Shown: piece after piece, positions 33,544-41,315 of the stretch
Layout: each line of letters starts with the position of its first letter
Position numbering within the stretch: the first letter of the stretch is position 1
Assembly: GCA_017305195.1 (NCBI GenBank)
Contig: JAFKMU010000036.1
Span: 62,001 to 126,000, forward strand
Direction of reading: 5' to 3'
DNA from: Verrucomicrobiota bacterium
GTDB lineage: Bacteria > Verrucomicrobiota > Verrucomicrobiia > Chthoniobacterales > Terrimicrobiaceae
DNA: 64,000 nt
Position numbers and translations under genes: made by a program
The notes under the pieces: model-generated
Databases searched by the model: none
The model's input: the letters and a program-made list of their open reading frames with translations, nothing else
What the model was told of the DNA's origin: nothing

Positions 33544-33888
33544 ATGGGACGGTTTTCTGTGCCGTGTTACCGCGATACGCCCGGCTTGCGGGAGTTTCCT
33601 CCGGAGCGGCAGCTCGCTGTTTATCGTATGGCGCATCGGAAGCTGCTGGATAGCGATCCGGCTTATCGCAAGGCGTGCGGGCGGTATGTGCTGCTGGTTG
33701 TCGCTCTCTGCTTCGCGACGCTGGTTTTGCAGATCCTGCAGATTTTCCACGTCGTGAGTTCTGCCCTGCCAATCGGAGCGGGCATCGCCTCGACGGTTCT
33801 GGTGGTTGTCGCGGCGTTCCGAGCCCAGGGGTATCGCAATCGGCGCATCGGTCGGGAACTCCAGGAGCAGGAAGCCGACAAGATCTGA
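33544..33888 (+). CDS. Hypothetical small membrane protein
   Basis: The 114-aa protein has two predicted transmembrane helices at about residues 48-67 (YVLLVVALCFATLVLQILQI) and 75-93 (LPIGAGIASTVLVVVAAF), flanked by basic cytoplasmic ends. GGAG lies a few bases before the ATG. No family is recognised. It follows pgeF by 42 nt on the same strand. Confidence 0.6.
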   Translation: MGRFSVPCYRDTPGLREFPPERQLAVYRMAHRKLLDSDPAYRKACGRYVLLVVALCFATLVLQILQIFHVVSSALPIGAGIASTVLVVVAAFRAQGYRNRRIGRELQEQEADKI

Positions 33889-33916
33889 GGCTTTCCGGGT
33901 TTCCGATCACGTCTTC

Positions 33917-34384
33917 ATGCACATTGACTATCTCGCCAATCACCCGGCGCTGATCCCTCCGCTGGCGCAACGATGTGCCGACGAATGGGCGCACCTCTAT
34001 CTTGCATGGGGCGAGGGTGAGGCCGTGGAGGAGTTTCGCACTGCCCGGACGGATGGGGGGATACCCGCAACGCTCGCCGCGCTCGACGAGCATCATGCAC
34101 TGCTCGGCACCGTGAGCGTGATCGAGGATGACCTGCCGGGCTTTGAGCATTTGAATCCCTGGCTGGCTACTTTGCTGGTGCTGCCGGAGCATCGCGGGCG
34201 GGGTGTGGGAGCATTCCTCGTGCGTGAAGCGGAACGGTTTGCGCGCGAAGCGGGACACGGGGAGATGTACCTTTTCACGGAAGCCGCCGACGGATTGTTT
34301 CGTCGCATGGGGTGGCTCGAGATGGCGGAAACGACCGCCAACGGGCATGAAGTCCGGGTTTTTCGACGCGAGCTCAAGGCGTAA
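33917..34384 (+). CDS. GNAT-family N-acetyltransferase
   Basis: The ATG at 33917 gives 155 aa with the GNAT core: LLGTVSVIEDDLPGF (strand), LATLLVLPEHRGRGVGAFLVREAERFAREAG (acetyl-CoA pyrophosphate loop RGRGVG), and LFTEAADGLFRRMGWLEM. The conserved acetyl-CoA-binding residues are all present. The substrate cannot be told from sequence. The open frame extends upstream without GNAT similarity. It lies 28 nt after the small membrane protein gene. Confidence 0.88.
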   Translation: MHIDYLANHPALIPPLAQRCADEWAHLYLAWGEGEAVEEFRTARTDGGIPATLAALDEHHALLGTVSVIEDDLPGFEHLNPWLATLLVLPEHRGRGVGAFLVREAERFAREAGHGEMYLFTEAADGLFRRMGWLEMAETTANGHEVRVFRRELKA

Positions 34385-34441
34385 AAGCCTTGCCAATCAG
34401 CGTCTGAATACCGCAAAGACGTGCGCACCATTTTGCCACTC

Positions 34442-35443
34442 ATGAAAATCGCCGTGTTCAGTACGAAGCAGTACGACCAGAAGTTCCTTCTCGCCGCCAA
34501 CGGCGCGGTGGAGCATGAGTTCAATTTCTTTGAAGAGAAACTCAACTCCAACACCGTCTTTCTCGCCCAGGGACACGATGCGATCTGTTGCTTCGTCAAC
34601 GACATCCTGACCGCCCACGTGCTGGATCAGCTCAAGACGTTTGGCATCAAGTTCATCGCGTTGCGCTGCGCCGGCTTCAACCAGGTGGACATCCGTCACG
34701 CGGACTCCATCGGCATCAAGGTCACGCACGTTCCGGCCTACTCGCCGTATGCGGTGGCGGAGTTTGCGCTCACGCTCATTCTCGCGCTGAACCGCAAGAT
34801 TCATCGCGCCTACAACCGCGTGCGCGACGGCAACTTCTCGATCGAGGGCCTGCAGGGCTTCGATCTCTATGGCAGCACGATCGGCCTCGTCGGCACGGGC
34901 AAGATCGGCCGCGTGATGGCGCAGATCCTATCAGGCTTCGGCGTGCGCGTGCTCGGGTACGACGTGTTTCCCAACAAGGAATTCGGCGCGCTGGGCAAAT
35001 ACGTCGACCTCGACACGCTCTTTGCCGAGTCCAACATCGTGAGCCTGCACTGTCCGCTCACGCCGGATACGTACCATATCGTTGACCAGCACAGCATCGC
35101 CAAGATGAAGCGCGGCGTGATGATCATCAATACGAGCCGCGGCGCGCTCGTCGACGCCCCGGCTGTAATCGAGGGCCTCAAAAGCGGCCAGATCGGCTAC
35201 CTCGGCCTCGACGTGTACGAGCAGGAGGCGGACGTTTTCTACGAAAATCTCTCCGAGGAAATCATCCAGGACGACGTGCTCCAGCGCCTCATCGCCTTCC
35301 CCAATGTGCTCGTGACGTCGCACCAGGCGTACTTCACCGAGACCGCGCTCAGGAACATCGCCCAGACCACGCTCGATAACGTGGCCGCCTTTGACAGCGG
35401 CGAGGAGCTGAAGAACGCCGTGACGATCGAGATGCTCCACTAA
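34442..35443 (+). CDS. ldhA: D-lactate dehydrogenase (2-hydroxyacid dehydrogenase family)
   Basis: The ATG at 34442 (MKIAVFSTKQYDQKFL) gives 333 aa, as for E. coli LdhA. The NAD-binding fold has GLVGTGKIGRVMAQIL, and the substrate and catalytic residues appear in RCAGFNQVDI (Arg), LGLDVYEQEADVFY (Glu region) and LVTSHQAYFTETAL (His). It reduces pyruvate to D-lactate in fermentation. A hairpin terminator separates it from the convergent phosphofructokinase gene. Confidence 0.93.
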   Translation: MKIAVFSTKQYDQKFLLAANGAVEHEFNFFEEKLNSNTVFLAQGHDAICCFVNDILTAHVLDQLKTFGIKFIALRCAGFNQVDIRHADSIGIKVTHVPAYSPYAVAEFALTLILALNRKIHRAYNRVRDGNFSIEGLQGFDLYGSTIGLVGTGKIGRVMAQILSGFGVRVLGYDVFPNKEFGALGKYVDLDTLFAESNIVSLHCPLTPDTYHIVDQHSIAKMKRGVMIINTSRGALVDAPAVIEGLKSGQIGYLGLDVYEQEADVFYENLSEEIIQDDVLQRLIAFPNVLVTSHQAYFTETALRNIAQTTLDNVAAFDSGEELKNAVTIEMLH

Positions 35444-35466
35444 GGAGTGTCTTGATCCGTAAAGAA

Positions 35467-35502
35467 AAACGCTCCGCCAGTCACGAGGCGAGCGGAGCGT
35501 TT
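35467..35502. terminator. Terminator hairpin between ldhA and pfk
   Basis: AAACGCTCCGC (35467-35477) and GCGGAGCGTTT (35492-35502) form a perfect 11-bp stem with a 14-nt loop. Short A and T runs on the two sides allow function from both convergent genes. Confidence 0.8.
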
Positions 35503-35528
35503 GGGAGTGAGGTTGGTCGGGCGGCGGC

Positions 35529-36848
35529 CTAGAAGAACCGGGCGGGTTGTCCGGTCGACTCCAGCACGGAGAGCCAGATGTCGCCCTTGGGGTCGACCTG
35601 CTTGCGGGCCGAGGTGACGAGGCTGATCGGCAGATGCACATAGGTGCTGTGCCAGCGGCCCACGACGATGCCGGTCTTGCCCGCCATGGCGGCGTGTACG
35701 GCGGCCTGGCCGAGGCGCATGCAGTAGATGCGGTCCTGCGGAGAGGCTGGCACGCTGCGGATCATGTAGCTCGGGTCGATGTACTTGAGCGTGAGCTCGG
35801 TCTCGCGGCTGCGGAAATACTCCTCGATCTTCCCTTTCAGGAAGACGCCGATGTCGCCGAGCTTCTTGTTGCCCGAGGCATCCGCCCCGCCGGGGCCGGT
35901 CATGAGGTGTTCGCCCGCGCCTTCAGCCACGATGATCACGGAATGGCCGCGGCGCATGACGCGCTCGTAGAGGTTGGCCAACACGCCATGCTCTCCATCG
36001 AGCTCGAACGGCACCTCGGGAATGAGGACGCAATTCACATCGCCGCTGGCGATGGAGGCGGAGCAGGCAATAAAGCCGGAGTGGCGGCCCATGAGGCGGA
36101 CAAGGCCGACGCCATTGCGGGCGCTGCGGGCCTCAGTGTGCGCGGCGTTGATGGCAGTGACTGCGGCGGCGCAGGCAGTTTCGTAGCCGAAACTCTTGTC
36201 CATGTAGATCATGTCGTTGTCGATGGTCTTGGGCACACCGACAACGGCAAGCTCCATGCCGCGGCGAATCGCTTCCTGTTCAATCGCGAGCGCTCCGCGC
36301 TGGGAGCCGTCGCCTCCGATGACGTACAGGATGTTGACGCCGAGATCGGAGAGGTAGTCCACCATCTTCGCCGGGTCCTGCGGACCGCGCGACGAGCCGA
36401 GCCGCGTACCACCAAAGGAGTGGATGTTGCTCACGGACTCGGGGGTGAGGTTGTACGGCTGGTGGCCGTAGGATTCCACGAGGCCTTCAAACCCGTAGCG
36501 GATGCCGAAGATGCGGCGCACGCCGTAGCGGTAGAAGGACTGGTTGACGATGGCGCGAATGACGTCGTTCAACCCGGGACACAGGCCGCCGCAGGTGACG
36601 ATGGCGCCGGTGGTCTTCCTTGGGTGGAAGTAGATCTTGCGTCGCGGTCCGGCTACTTCGAAGCAGGCGGGTTCCGCGCCATGGAGGTTCTTCAGATGGC
36701 TCAGCGAGTGGTCCACCAGCACGCGCGAATCATCGGAGAAAAACGCGTGTTCGTATCCCATCTCGCCGAACTGGATTTCCAGAGGCGAAACGATGGTTCG
36801 CTCGCCCAGGTTTCTGACTGTCAGGTCGGCAGGCGTGAGTTCTTTCAT
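35529..36848 (-). CDS. 6-phosphofructokinase, plant-like ATP-type
   Basis: The 439-aa protein has the PFK fold with GGLCPGLNDVIRA, IGGDGSQRGA (GGDG at 178-181), PKTIDND (206-212) and MGRHSGFIA. A Gly at the GGDG position predicts ATP as donor (PPi enzymes have GGDD), while the Lys of PKTIDND is shared with plant ATP-PFKs and PPi-PFKs. The N-terminal 75-aa extension and overall length fit this long clade rather than E. coli PfkA. It phosphorylates fructose-6-phosphate in glycolysis. Confidence 0.9.
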   Translation of the reverse strand: MKELTPADLTVRNLGERTIVSPLEIQFGEMGYEHAFFSDDSRVLVDHSLSHLKNLHGAEPACFEVAGPRRKIYFHPRKTTGAIVTCGGLCPGLNDVIRAIVNQSFYRYGVRRIFGIRYGFEGLVESYGHQPYNLTPESVSNIHSFGGTRLGSSRGPQDPAKMVDYLSDLGVNILYVIGGDGSQRGALAIEQEAIRRGMELAVVGVPKTIDNDMIYMDKSFGYETACAAAVTAINAAHTEARSARNGVGLVRLMGRHSGFIACSASIASGDVNCVLIPEVPFELDGEHGVLANLYERVMRRGHSVIIVAEGAGEHLMTGPGGADASGNKKLGDIGVFLKGKIEEYFRSRETELTLKYIDPSYMIRSVPASPQDRIYCMRLGQAAVHAAMAGKTGIVVGRWHSTYVHLPISLVTSARKQVDPKGDIWLSVLESTGQPARFF

Positions 36849-36916
36849 GAAAATTCTATCCCCTTGTGCGATGGCACCCTTCGGGATGGAAAAATAATGG
36901 GATTCGAAAGGTGGGG

Positions 36917-36940
36917 CGAGCGAATTATTACATTCGCTCG
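36917..36940 (-). promoter_or_regulatory. Stem-loop at the argS stop codon
   Basis: CGAGCGAAT (36917-36925) and ATTCGCTCG (36932-36940) are perfect reverse complements with a 6-nt loop that contains the argS TAA. No T-tract follows on the minus strand, so it may protect the 3' end or act as a weak terminator before pfk. Confidence 0.4.
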
Positions 36941-38640
36941 GGGCACTGTATTCCCATCAGCCCGAGACCGTGCCGCAGGATGCGGGCAGTGAGGTCGCAA
37001 AGGGCTAAGCGGGAGGAACGTACCGGCTCCCCGGACTTCAGCACCGGGCAGGCTTCGTAGAAGCCATGGAAGGTGATCGCGAGCTCGTAGAGGTAGTTCG
37101 CGAGGAGATTCGGGCGGAAATCCTCCAACACGAGTGGGAGGATCTCGGCGAACTGACCGAGTTTGATGGCGAGAGCGCGCTCGGCATCTTCGTTCACGCT
37201 GATCGTGGCCGAGGCGGGGTCGAAGGGCGTTTCCAGCTTGCGGAAGATGGAGCGAATGCGCACGTAGGCGTTCTGCAGATACGGCGCGGTGTTGCCCTGG
37301 AAGGAAAGCATCTTCTCCCACGAGAACACGTAATCCGTCATGCGGTGCTGCGAGAGCTCGGTGTACTTCACCGCGCCGAGGCCGATGGCCCGGGCGATTG
37401 CGTCGCGATCCTCGGCCGGGAGGTCGGGATTTTTCTCCGAGACCACAGCGGTGGCGCGTTCTATGGCTTCATTCAGCACATCGTCGAGGCCCACGCTTTC
37501 TCCGGCGCGGGTGCGCATGATCTTGCGGTCCTCGCCGAGGATGCTGCCAAAGGCGATGTGTTTCAGCTCGGCATTGACGCCCATGCGCTGGGCGGCGAGG
37601 AAAATCTGCTGGAAGTGGAGCGCCTGGGGCGCACCGACGACGTACCAGATGGCGTCGGGATTCCAGTGCTTCACGCGATACTCGATGGTGGCGAGGTCGG
37701 TGGTGGCGTAGAGGAAACCGCCGTCGGCCTTGCGCACGATGGCGGGTTTCTCGGCCAGCTCCGGGATGTCGCGGAAGAAGATGCAGAGCGCGCCTTCGCT
37801 GATCTCGGCGATGCCATCTTTTTCCAGACGTTCACAGAGCGGGGCGAGGGCGTCGTTGTAGGCGCTTTCGCCCAACACGGCGTCGAATTGGATATCGAGC
37901 AGGCCGTAGATTTTTTCAAATTCGGCCCAGGAGAGCTTCACGGTTTCCTGCCAGATGGCGAAATTTTCGGCGTCGCCTTGCTGGAGCTTCACCAGTTCTT
38001 CTCGCACGGTCTTTTTGAGCGCCTCGTCGGTTTCTTCCGCGGCGTTGACCTTGCGGTACAGGCCGACGAGCGTGCCGATGGGATTGGCGGCGAGCTCTTC
38101 GCGGTCGAGGAAGTGCTTCCAGCCGTAGATGACCTTGCCAAACTGCGTGCCCCAGTCGCCGATGTGGTTGTCGGCGATGACCTCGTGGCCGAGGAACCGG
38201 GCGATGCGCACGAGCGTGTCGCCAATGATCGTGCTGCGGATGTGGCCGACGTGCATCGGTTTCGCCACATTGGGCGAGCTGAAGTCGACGACGATGCGGC
38301 GCGGCTGCTTCGAGTCCGACACGCCGAGGCGGTCGTCCTTCACGATTTCCTGCGCGCGGTCGGCGAGGAATTGCGGGAGGAGGCGGAAATTGATGAACCC
38401 GGCGCCGGCGATCTCCGGTGCGGCCGAGATGTCGTCGACGGCGAGGTGCTGGATGATCTCGGCGGCGACCTGGCGGGGATTCATCCGGCGCTGCTTGGCG
38501 AGGATCATCGCCGCGTTCGCCTGGTAGTCGCCGAAACGCGCGTCGGCGGTGGGGGTGACTTCGGGAGTGATGTCGGAAAAGCCCGCGGCGTCGAGCGCCG
38601 ACTTGAGCCGTTCCGCGAGGAGTTCGCGAACGGTGATCAT
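36928..38640 (-). CDS. argS: Arginyl-tRNA synthetase
   Basis: The 570-aa enzyme begins with an N-terminal tRNA-D-loop-binding domain (about 1-110). The class I catalytic core has NVAKPMHVGHIRSTIIGD (HVGH at 130-133) and WGTQFGKVIYG. The KMSKS equivalent reads GEDRKIMRTRAGE, as is common in ArgRS. The C-terminal anticodon domain ends with LALCDLTARILRHGLGLMGIQCPERM. It follows ptsN by 3 nt, so the two genes form one transcript. Confidence 0.97.
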   Translation of the reverse strand: MITVRELLAERLKSALDAAGFSDITPEVTPTADARFGDYQANAAMILAKQRRMNPRQVAAEIIQHLAVDDISAAPEIAGAGFINFRLLPQFLADRAQEIVKDDRLGVSDSKQPRRIVVDFSSPNVAKPMHVGHIRSTIIGDTLVRIARFLGHEVIADNHIGDWGTQFGKVIYGWKHFLDREELAANPIGTLVGLYRKVNAAEETDEALKKTVREELVKLQQGDAENFAIWQETVKLSWAEFEKIYGLLDIQFDAVLGESAYNDALAPLCERLEKDGIAEISEGALCIFFRDIPELAEKPAIVRKADGGFLYATTDLATIEYRVKHWNPDAIWYVVGAPQALHFQQIFLAAQRMGVNAELKHIAFGSILGEDRKIMRTRAGESVGLDDVLNEAIERATAVVSEKNPDLPAEDRDAIARAIGLGAVKYTELSQHRMTDYVFSWEKMLSFQGNTAPYLQNAYVRIRSIFRKLETPFDPASATISVNEDAERALAIKLGQFAEILPLVLEDFRPNLLANYLYELAITFHGFYEACPVLKSGEPVRSSRLALCDLTARILRHGLGLMGIQCPERM

Positions 38641-38643
38641 GTG

Positions 38644-39111
38644 TTATCCGCGGGGAGAACGGTTTTCGAAAACCTGGAGAATCTGCTGGGAGTCCTTGGC
38701 CTTGCCCAGTTCGTCGCGCACCGCCTTGTCATTGAGAAACTTCGCGATGGCGGCCAGCGTGCGGAGGTGGGTCTGGAACTGATCGCGGGGAACGACGAAG
38801 AGCACGACAAAGAAGACCGGCTGGCCGTCGAGCGATTCAAACTCGATGCCAGTGGTCGACCGACCGAAGGACGCCACGACTTCGCCGACTTTCTCCGACG
38901 AAGCATGAGGGATGGCGATGCCGAAGCCGATGCCGGTGCTCATGGTCTGCTCGCGCTGTTTGATGGACTCGAGAACGTGTTCCCGGTCATCGGCGCGTAT
39001 GCGACCCGCTACCACCAGCCTGTCGACCAATTCAGCAATGGCCTCCCACCGTCCTTTGGCCTTCATTTCCGGCACGATTTGCTCGGCCGATAAAAGATTT
39101 GCCAACGTCAT
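38644..39111 (-). CDS. ptsN: PTS EIIA (fructose/nitrogen-type, PtsN-like) domain protein
   Basis: The 155-aa protein is a stand-alone PTS_EIIA_2 domain. The phospho-accepting His69 lies in GFGIAIPHASSEKV, and the C-terminal VVPRDQFQTHLRTLAAIAKFL is typical. In the nitrogen PTS it is phosphorylated by NPr and regulates potassium transport and carbon-nitrogen balance rather than sugar uptake. No HPr, EI or permease gene is nearby. It lies 3 nt upstream of argS. Confidence 0.88.
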   Translation of the reverse strand: MTLANLLSAEQIVPEMKAKGRWEAIAELVDRLVVAGRIRADDREHVLESIKQREQTMSTGIGFGIAIPHASSEKVGEVVASFGRSTTGIEFESLDGQPVFFVVLFVVPRDQFQTHLRTLAAIAKFLNDKAVRDELGKAKDSQQILQVFENRSPRG

Positions 39112-39180
39112 GTGCGAGCCGTGAGGCTACTGATCACCCCAAAGATGACAAGAGGGAAAAGCATTTCCCCGTCGTACGAG

Positions 39181-39194
39181 ACGCAATGTTGCGT
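39181..39194. promoter_or_regulatory. Operator-like dyad between ptsN and the HMA-like gene
   Basis: ACGCAA-TG-TTGCGT is a perfect 6+6 inverted repeat with a 2-bp centre. It lies in the 126-bp gap upstream of ptsN and downstream of the HMA-like gene. A weak hairpin GGGAAA/TTTCCC sits at 39154-39169. Such a compact dyad could bind a helix-turn-helix regulator. Confidence 0.35.
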
Positions 39195-39237
39195 GCAGGA
39201 ATTCTTCAATAATCCCGTCATCCCTTCTGCGAACTGC

Positions 39238-39498
39238 TCAATCTGAGGAAATGCCGGTGGCTCCGGAAAACGAGTCCTGAAAGGTGCTCGCGCGGAACCC
39301 CGCCTGCCGCAGGGTGTGGCAGATCTCGTCCTTGCTCACGCTGTCAGCGCGATAGGTGACGAGGGCGCCGCCAGTGACGAATCGCACGGATTCAATGCCC
39401 GGCATGCCGCGAAGAGCCGTACCGGCTCTGGCCTCCTGCTCGGGATCGTGCAATTCGGGAATCATCAAATCCAACTCATCGAAGCCGTGATGTTTCAT
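39238..39498 (-). CDS. HMA-like (ferredoxin-fold) protein without the CxxC motif
   Basis: From the ATG at 39498 the 86-aa protein follows the heavy-metal-associated fold: beta strand DELDLMIPELHD, helix PEQEARAGTALRGMPGIESVRF, VTGGALVTYRADSVSKDEICHTLRQAGF. Family proteins have GMxCxxC at the first loop; here it reads IPELHDPEQE, so the metal site is missing. It might be a degenerate metallochaperone or a regulatory domain. It lies behind the structured region at 39530-39660 and is divergent from the phosphatase gene. Confidence 0.65.
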   Translation of the reverse strand: MKHHGFDELDLMIPELHDPEQEARAGTALRGMPGIESVRFVTGGALVTYRADSVSKDEICHTLRQAGFRASTFQDSFSGATGISSD

Positions 39499-39529
39499 AG
39501 TGCTCGAAGCGATTGCTTGTTCATGTTTG

Positions 39530-39655
39530 CATCGGAAGTACCCGAGGGAAAGGGATTTCCTGCGGGGAATCACCGGATGTTTCCATGGGGGGATGAAGCG
39601 ATGCAGCAGGTCTTCCCTGGCTTGGGGAATCGAGGCGCCTCACGAGGCAATTGCC
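39530..39655 (+). other. Hairpin-rich intergenic region (candidate structured RNA)
   Basis: Nested pairings are visible: CATCGG (39530-39535) with CCGGATG (39573-39579, one bulge), CCCG (39541-39544) with CGGG (39563-39566), and GGAAA (39547-39551) with TTTCC (39556-39560) closing on GGGA, a GNRA loop on the plus strand. Further on are the palindromes GAGGCGCCTC (39632-39641) and GGCAATTGCC (39646-39655). The stretch separates the divergent HMA-like and phosphatase genes. No known riboswitch family was recognised. Confidence 0.4.
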
Positions 39656-39711
39656 CGGGTGCGGAAGTTTTGTCGCTTGCCCGATGGGAGATGGGGTGCA
39701 ACGTGTCTGGA

Positions 39712-40266
39712 ATGATCGTACTCATACGCCACGGACGCACGGATTGGACAGACCTGCGTCTGCACACGGGTCGCAAGGACATGCCGTTGAACGAGGAAGG
39801 CCGCTCCGAGGCGAGGAAGGCGGCGTTCAAGCTGGAGGGCTTTTCTTTCCAGACGATCTTGAGCAGCCCGCTTGCCCGGGCGCGCGAGACGGCGGAGATT
39901 TGTGGATTTGGTCCGCAGCTCGTCACGGTCGATGACCTGATGGAGTGGAACTACGGCGATTATGAGGGCCTGACGGTTGAGCAGATCCGGGAGAAAGAGC
40001 CCGCCTGGACGCCGTGGACGCACGGGTATCCGGGCGGTGAGAAGCATGACGAGGTGGCCGACCGAGCCCGCCGGGTGCTGGAGCGCGTCCAAAATGAACC
40101 CGGCCCCGTCGCGATTTTTGCCCATGGGCACCTGCTGCGAACTCTGGCGGCCTGCTATCTCGGGTTGCCGCCGGTTTTTGCCGCCCAGCTCATGCTGCAG
40201 ACGGGTTGCATCTCGGTGCTCGACCGGGAGTTTGATCTCCCGGCGATTCGCCGCTGGAACCGCTAG
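39712..40266 (+). CDS. Histidine phosphatase (phosphoglycerate mutase-like) family protein
   Basis: The 184-aa protein starts MIVLIRHGRTDW, containing the catalytic RHG. SSPLARARETAE and the acid MEWNYGDYEG follow, and FAHGHLLRTLAACYLGLP carries the second His. The layout fits broad-specificity phosphatases and alpha-ribazole phosphatase more than glycolytic mutase; no cobalamin gene is nearby. An in-frame ATG at 39691 would add 7 residues. Its TAG shares the palindrome CTAG with the stop of the convergent mlaD-like gene. Confidence 0.85.
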   Translation: MIVLIRHGRTDWTDLRLHTGRKDMPLNEEGRSEARKAAFKLEGFSFQTILSSPLARARETAEICGFGPQLVTVDDLMEWNYGDYEGLTVEQIREKEPAWTPWTHGYPGGEKHDEVADRARRVLERVQNEPGPVAIFAHGHLLRTLAACYLGLPPVFAAQLMLQTGCISVLDREFDLPAIRRWNR

Positions 40267-41222
40267 TTGCTATAAGGCAGCGGCTTGGCGGACTTGAGGA
40301 TTTCCTCGGGGCTCGGGAGTTCATTTGGACGGCGATTGCCCCAGATGAGCTGCTGCGGACGCGCCGCGAGGCTGCGGAGGAGGAAGCGCGTGTAGGTCGA
40401 GGTGATCTTGAGATTCTCAGCGGTTACGCGGAAGTCCGACAGGAGCGGCGTGATCTTGGTCTCCGTGGTGTTGATGAAGGTCGTGGCGCGGACGGTGAGC
40501 TTGTCGAGCGACACGCTGGCTCGCTCGAGGTTCGTCACCGTGCGGGTGATGCCATCCCGGTTCGTCGAGATCAACTGACGCGAGTCGGTGAGGAGAGCGG
40601 AGGCGTCCTGCACGACGGGCTTGGCCGAGGTGATGAGGCCGCGAGCTTCGTCGAGGGCCTTCTGGGCGTTCTGGATGAAGGCCTGAAGGCGGTCGAAGAG
40701 GTCGCTGGAGTCGCCGGGCGAGCTCTTCAGGATGCCCGAGATGCCGTCGATGACGCTGTCGAGATTGCGGGTGAGGCGGTCAAAGGTGACGGGGGTGACG
40801 CCCTGGAGCACGAACTTGTCGTCGAGGATCGGGCCGGCAGGATCACCGCCGGAGATGAGGATGAACTTGTCTGCGAGCAGAGTATCGGCGGCCACGCTCA
40901 CCTCGACATCGGCGGGCAGGGCGGGGACGCGGCGGTCGATGGCGAGGGAAAGCTCCACGATATTGCGCGGATCGCCCGTGGCGATGCGTTCCTGCGGCGA
41001 GAGCATGCGAATGCTCGCGACGCGACCGGCGGGAGCCCCGGCATAGCGGACATTGGAACTGACCTTGATGCCGGTGACATCGTGGAAATAGACCTTCAGG
41101 GTGCGGCCCGGTTGCGTGATCAGGCGACCGCTTAAAGCCATGGCAAGCGCGGCGAAAAGTGCCACGCTGCATGCGACCACCACCAATGCGACCGCCCAAT
41201 CGCCGAAATTCTTGCTTTTCAT
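40263..41222 (-). CDS. MlaD/Mce-family lipid transport protein
   Basis: From the ATG at 41222 the 319-aa protein has an N-terminal TM helix (about 10-36) and an MCE domain (about 45-125): LKVYFHDVTGIKVSSNVRYAGAPAGRVASIR and VSVAADTLLADKFILISGGD. The rest is helical with repeated D and R residues, as in proteins forming the tunnel or tether of lipid transporters. Mce proteins carry phospholipids between the membranes with an ABC transporter, but no mlaE/mlaF genes are beside it. It is divergent from tamB, 93 bp apart, suggesting envelope-lipid co-function. Confidence 0.85.
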   Translation of the reverse strand: MKSKNFGDWAVALVVVACSVALFAALAMALSGRLITQPGRTLKVYFHDVTGIKVSSNVRYAGAPAGRVASIRMLSPQERIATGDPRNIVELSLAIDRRVPALPADVEVSVAADTLLADKFILISGGDPAGPILDDKFVLQGVTPVTFDRLTRNLDSVIDGISGILKSSPGDSSDLFDRLQAFIQNAQKALDEARGLITSAKPVVQDASALLTDSRQLISTNRDGITRTVTNLERASVSLDKLTVRATTFINTTETKITPLLSDFRVTAENLKITSTYTRFLLRSLAARPQQLIWGNRRPNELPSPEEILKSAKPLPYSN

Positions 41223-41315
41223 GTTCCCACAAGACGGCATTGACGCCGTAATGTAGCTGTTCTCTATGCGTCCGGACTCGACGTATCAAGGCCTAACTCC
41301 GGAGACCGTGCTCCC

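Noticed and set aside
36880..36930. tRNA-like text TTTCGAATCCC on the minus strand after argS
   Set aside because: No acceptor, D or anticodon stems can be folded around it.
39500..39715. A 71-codon plus-strand open frame in the HMA/phosphatase gap
   Set aside because: The composition is not protein-like, no ribosome-binding site was seen, and it runs across the hairpin-rich stretch.
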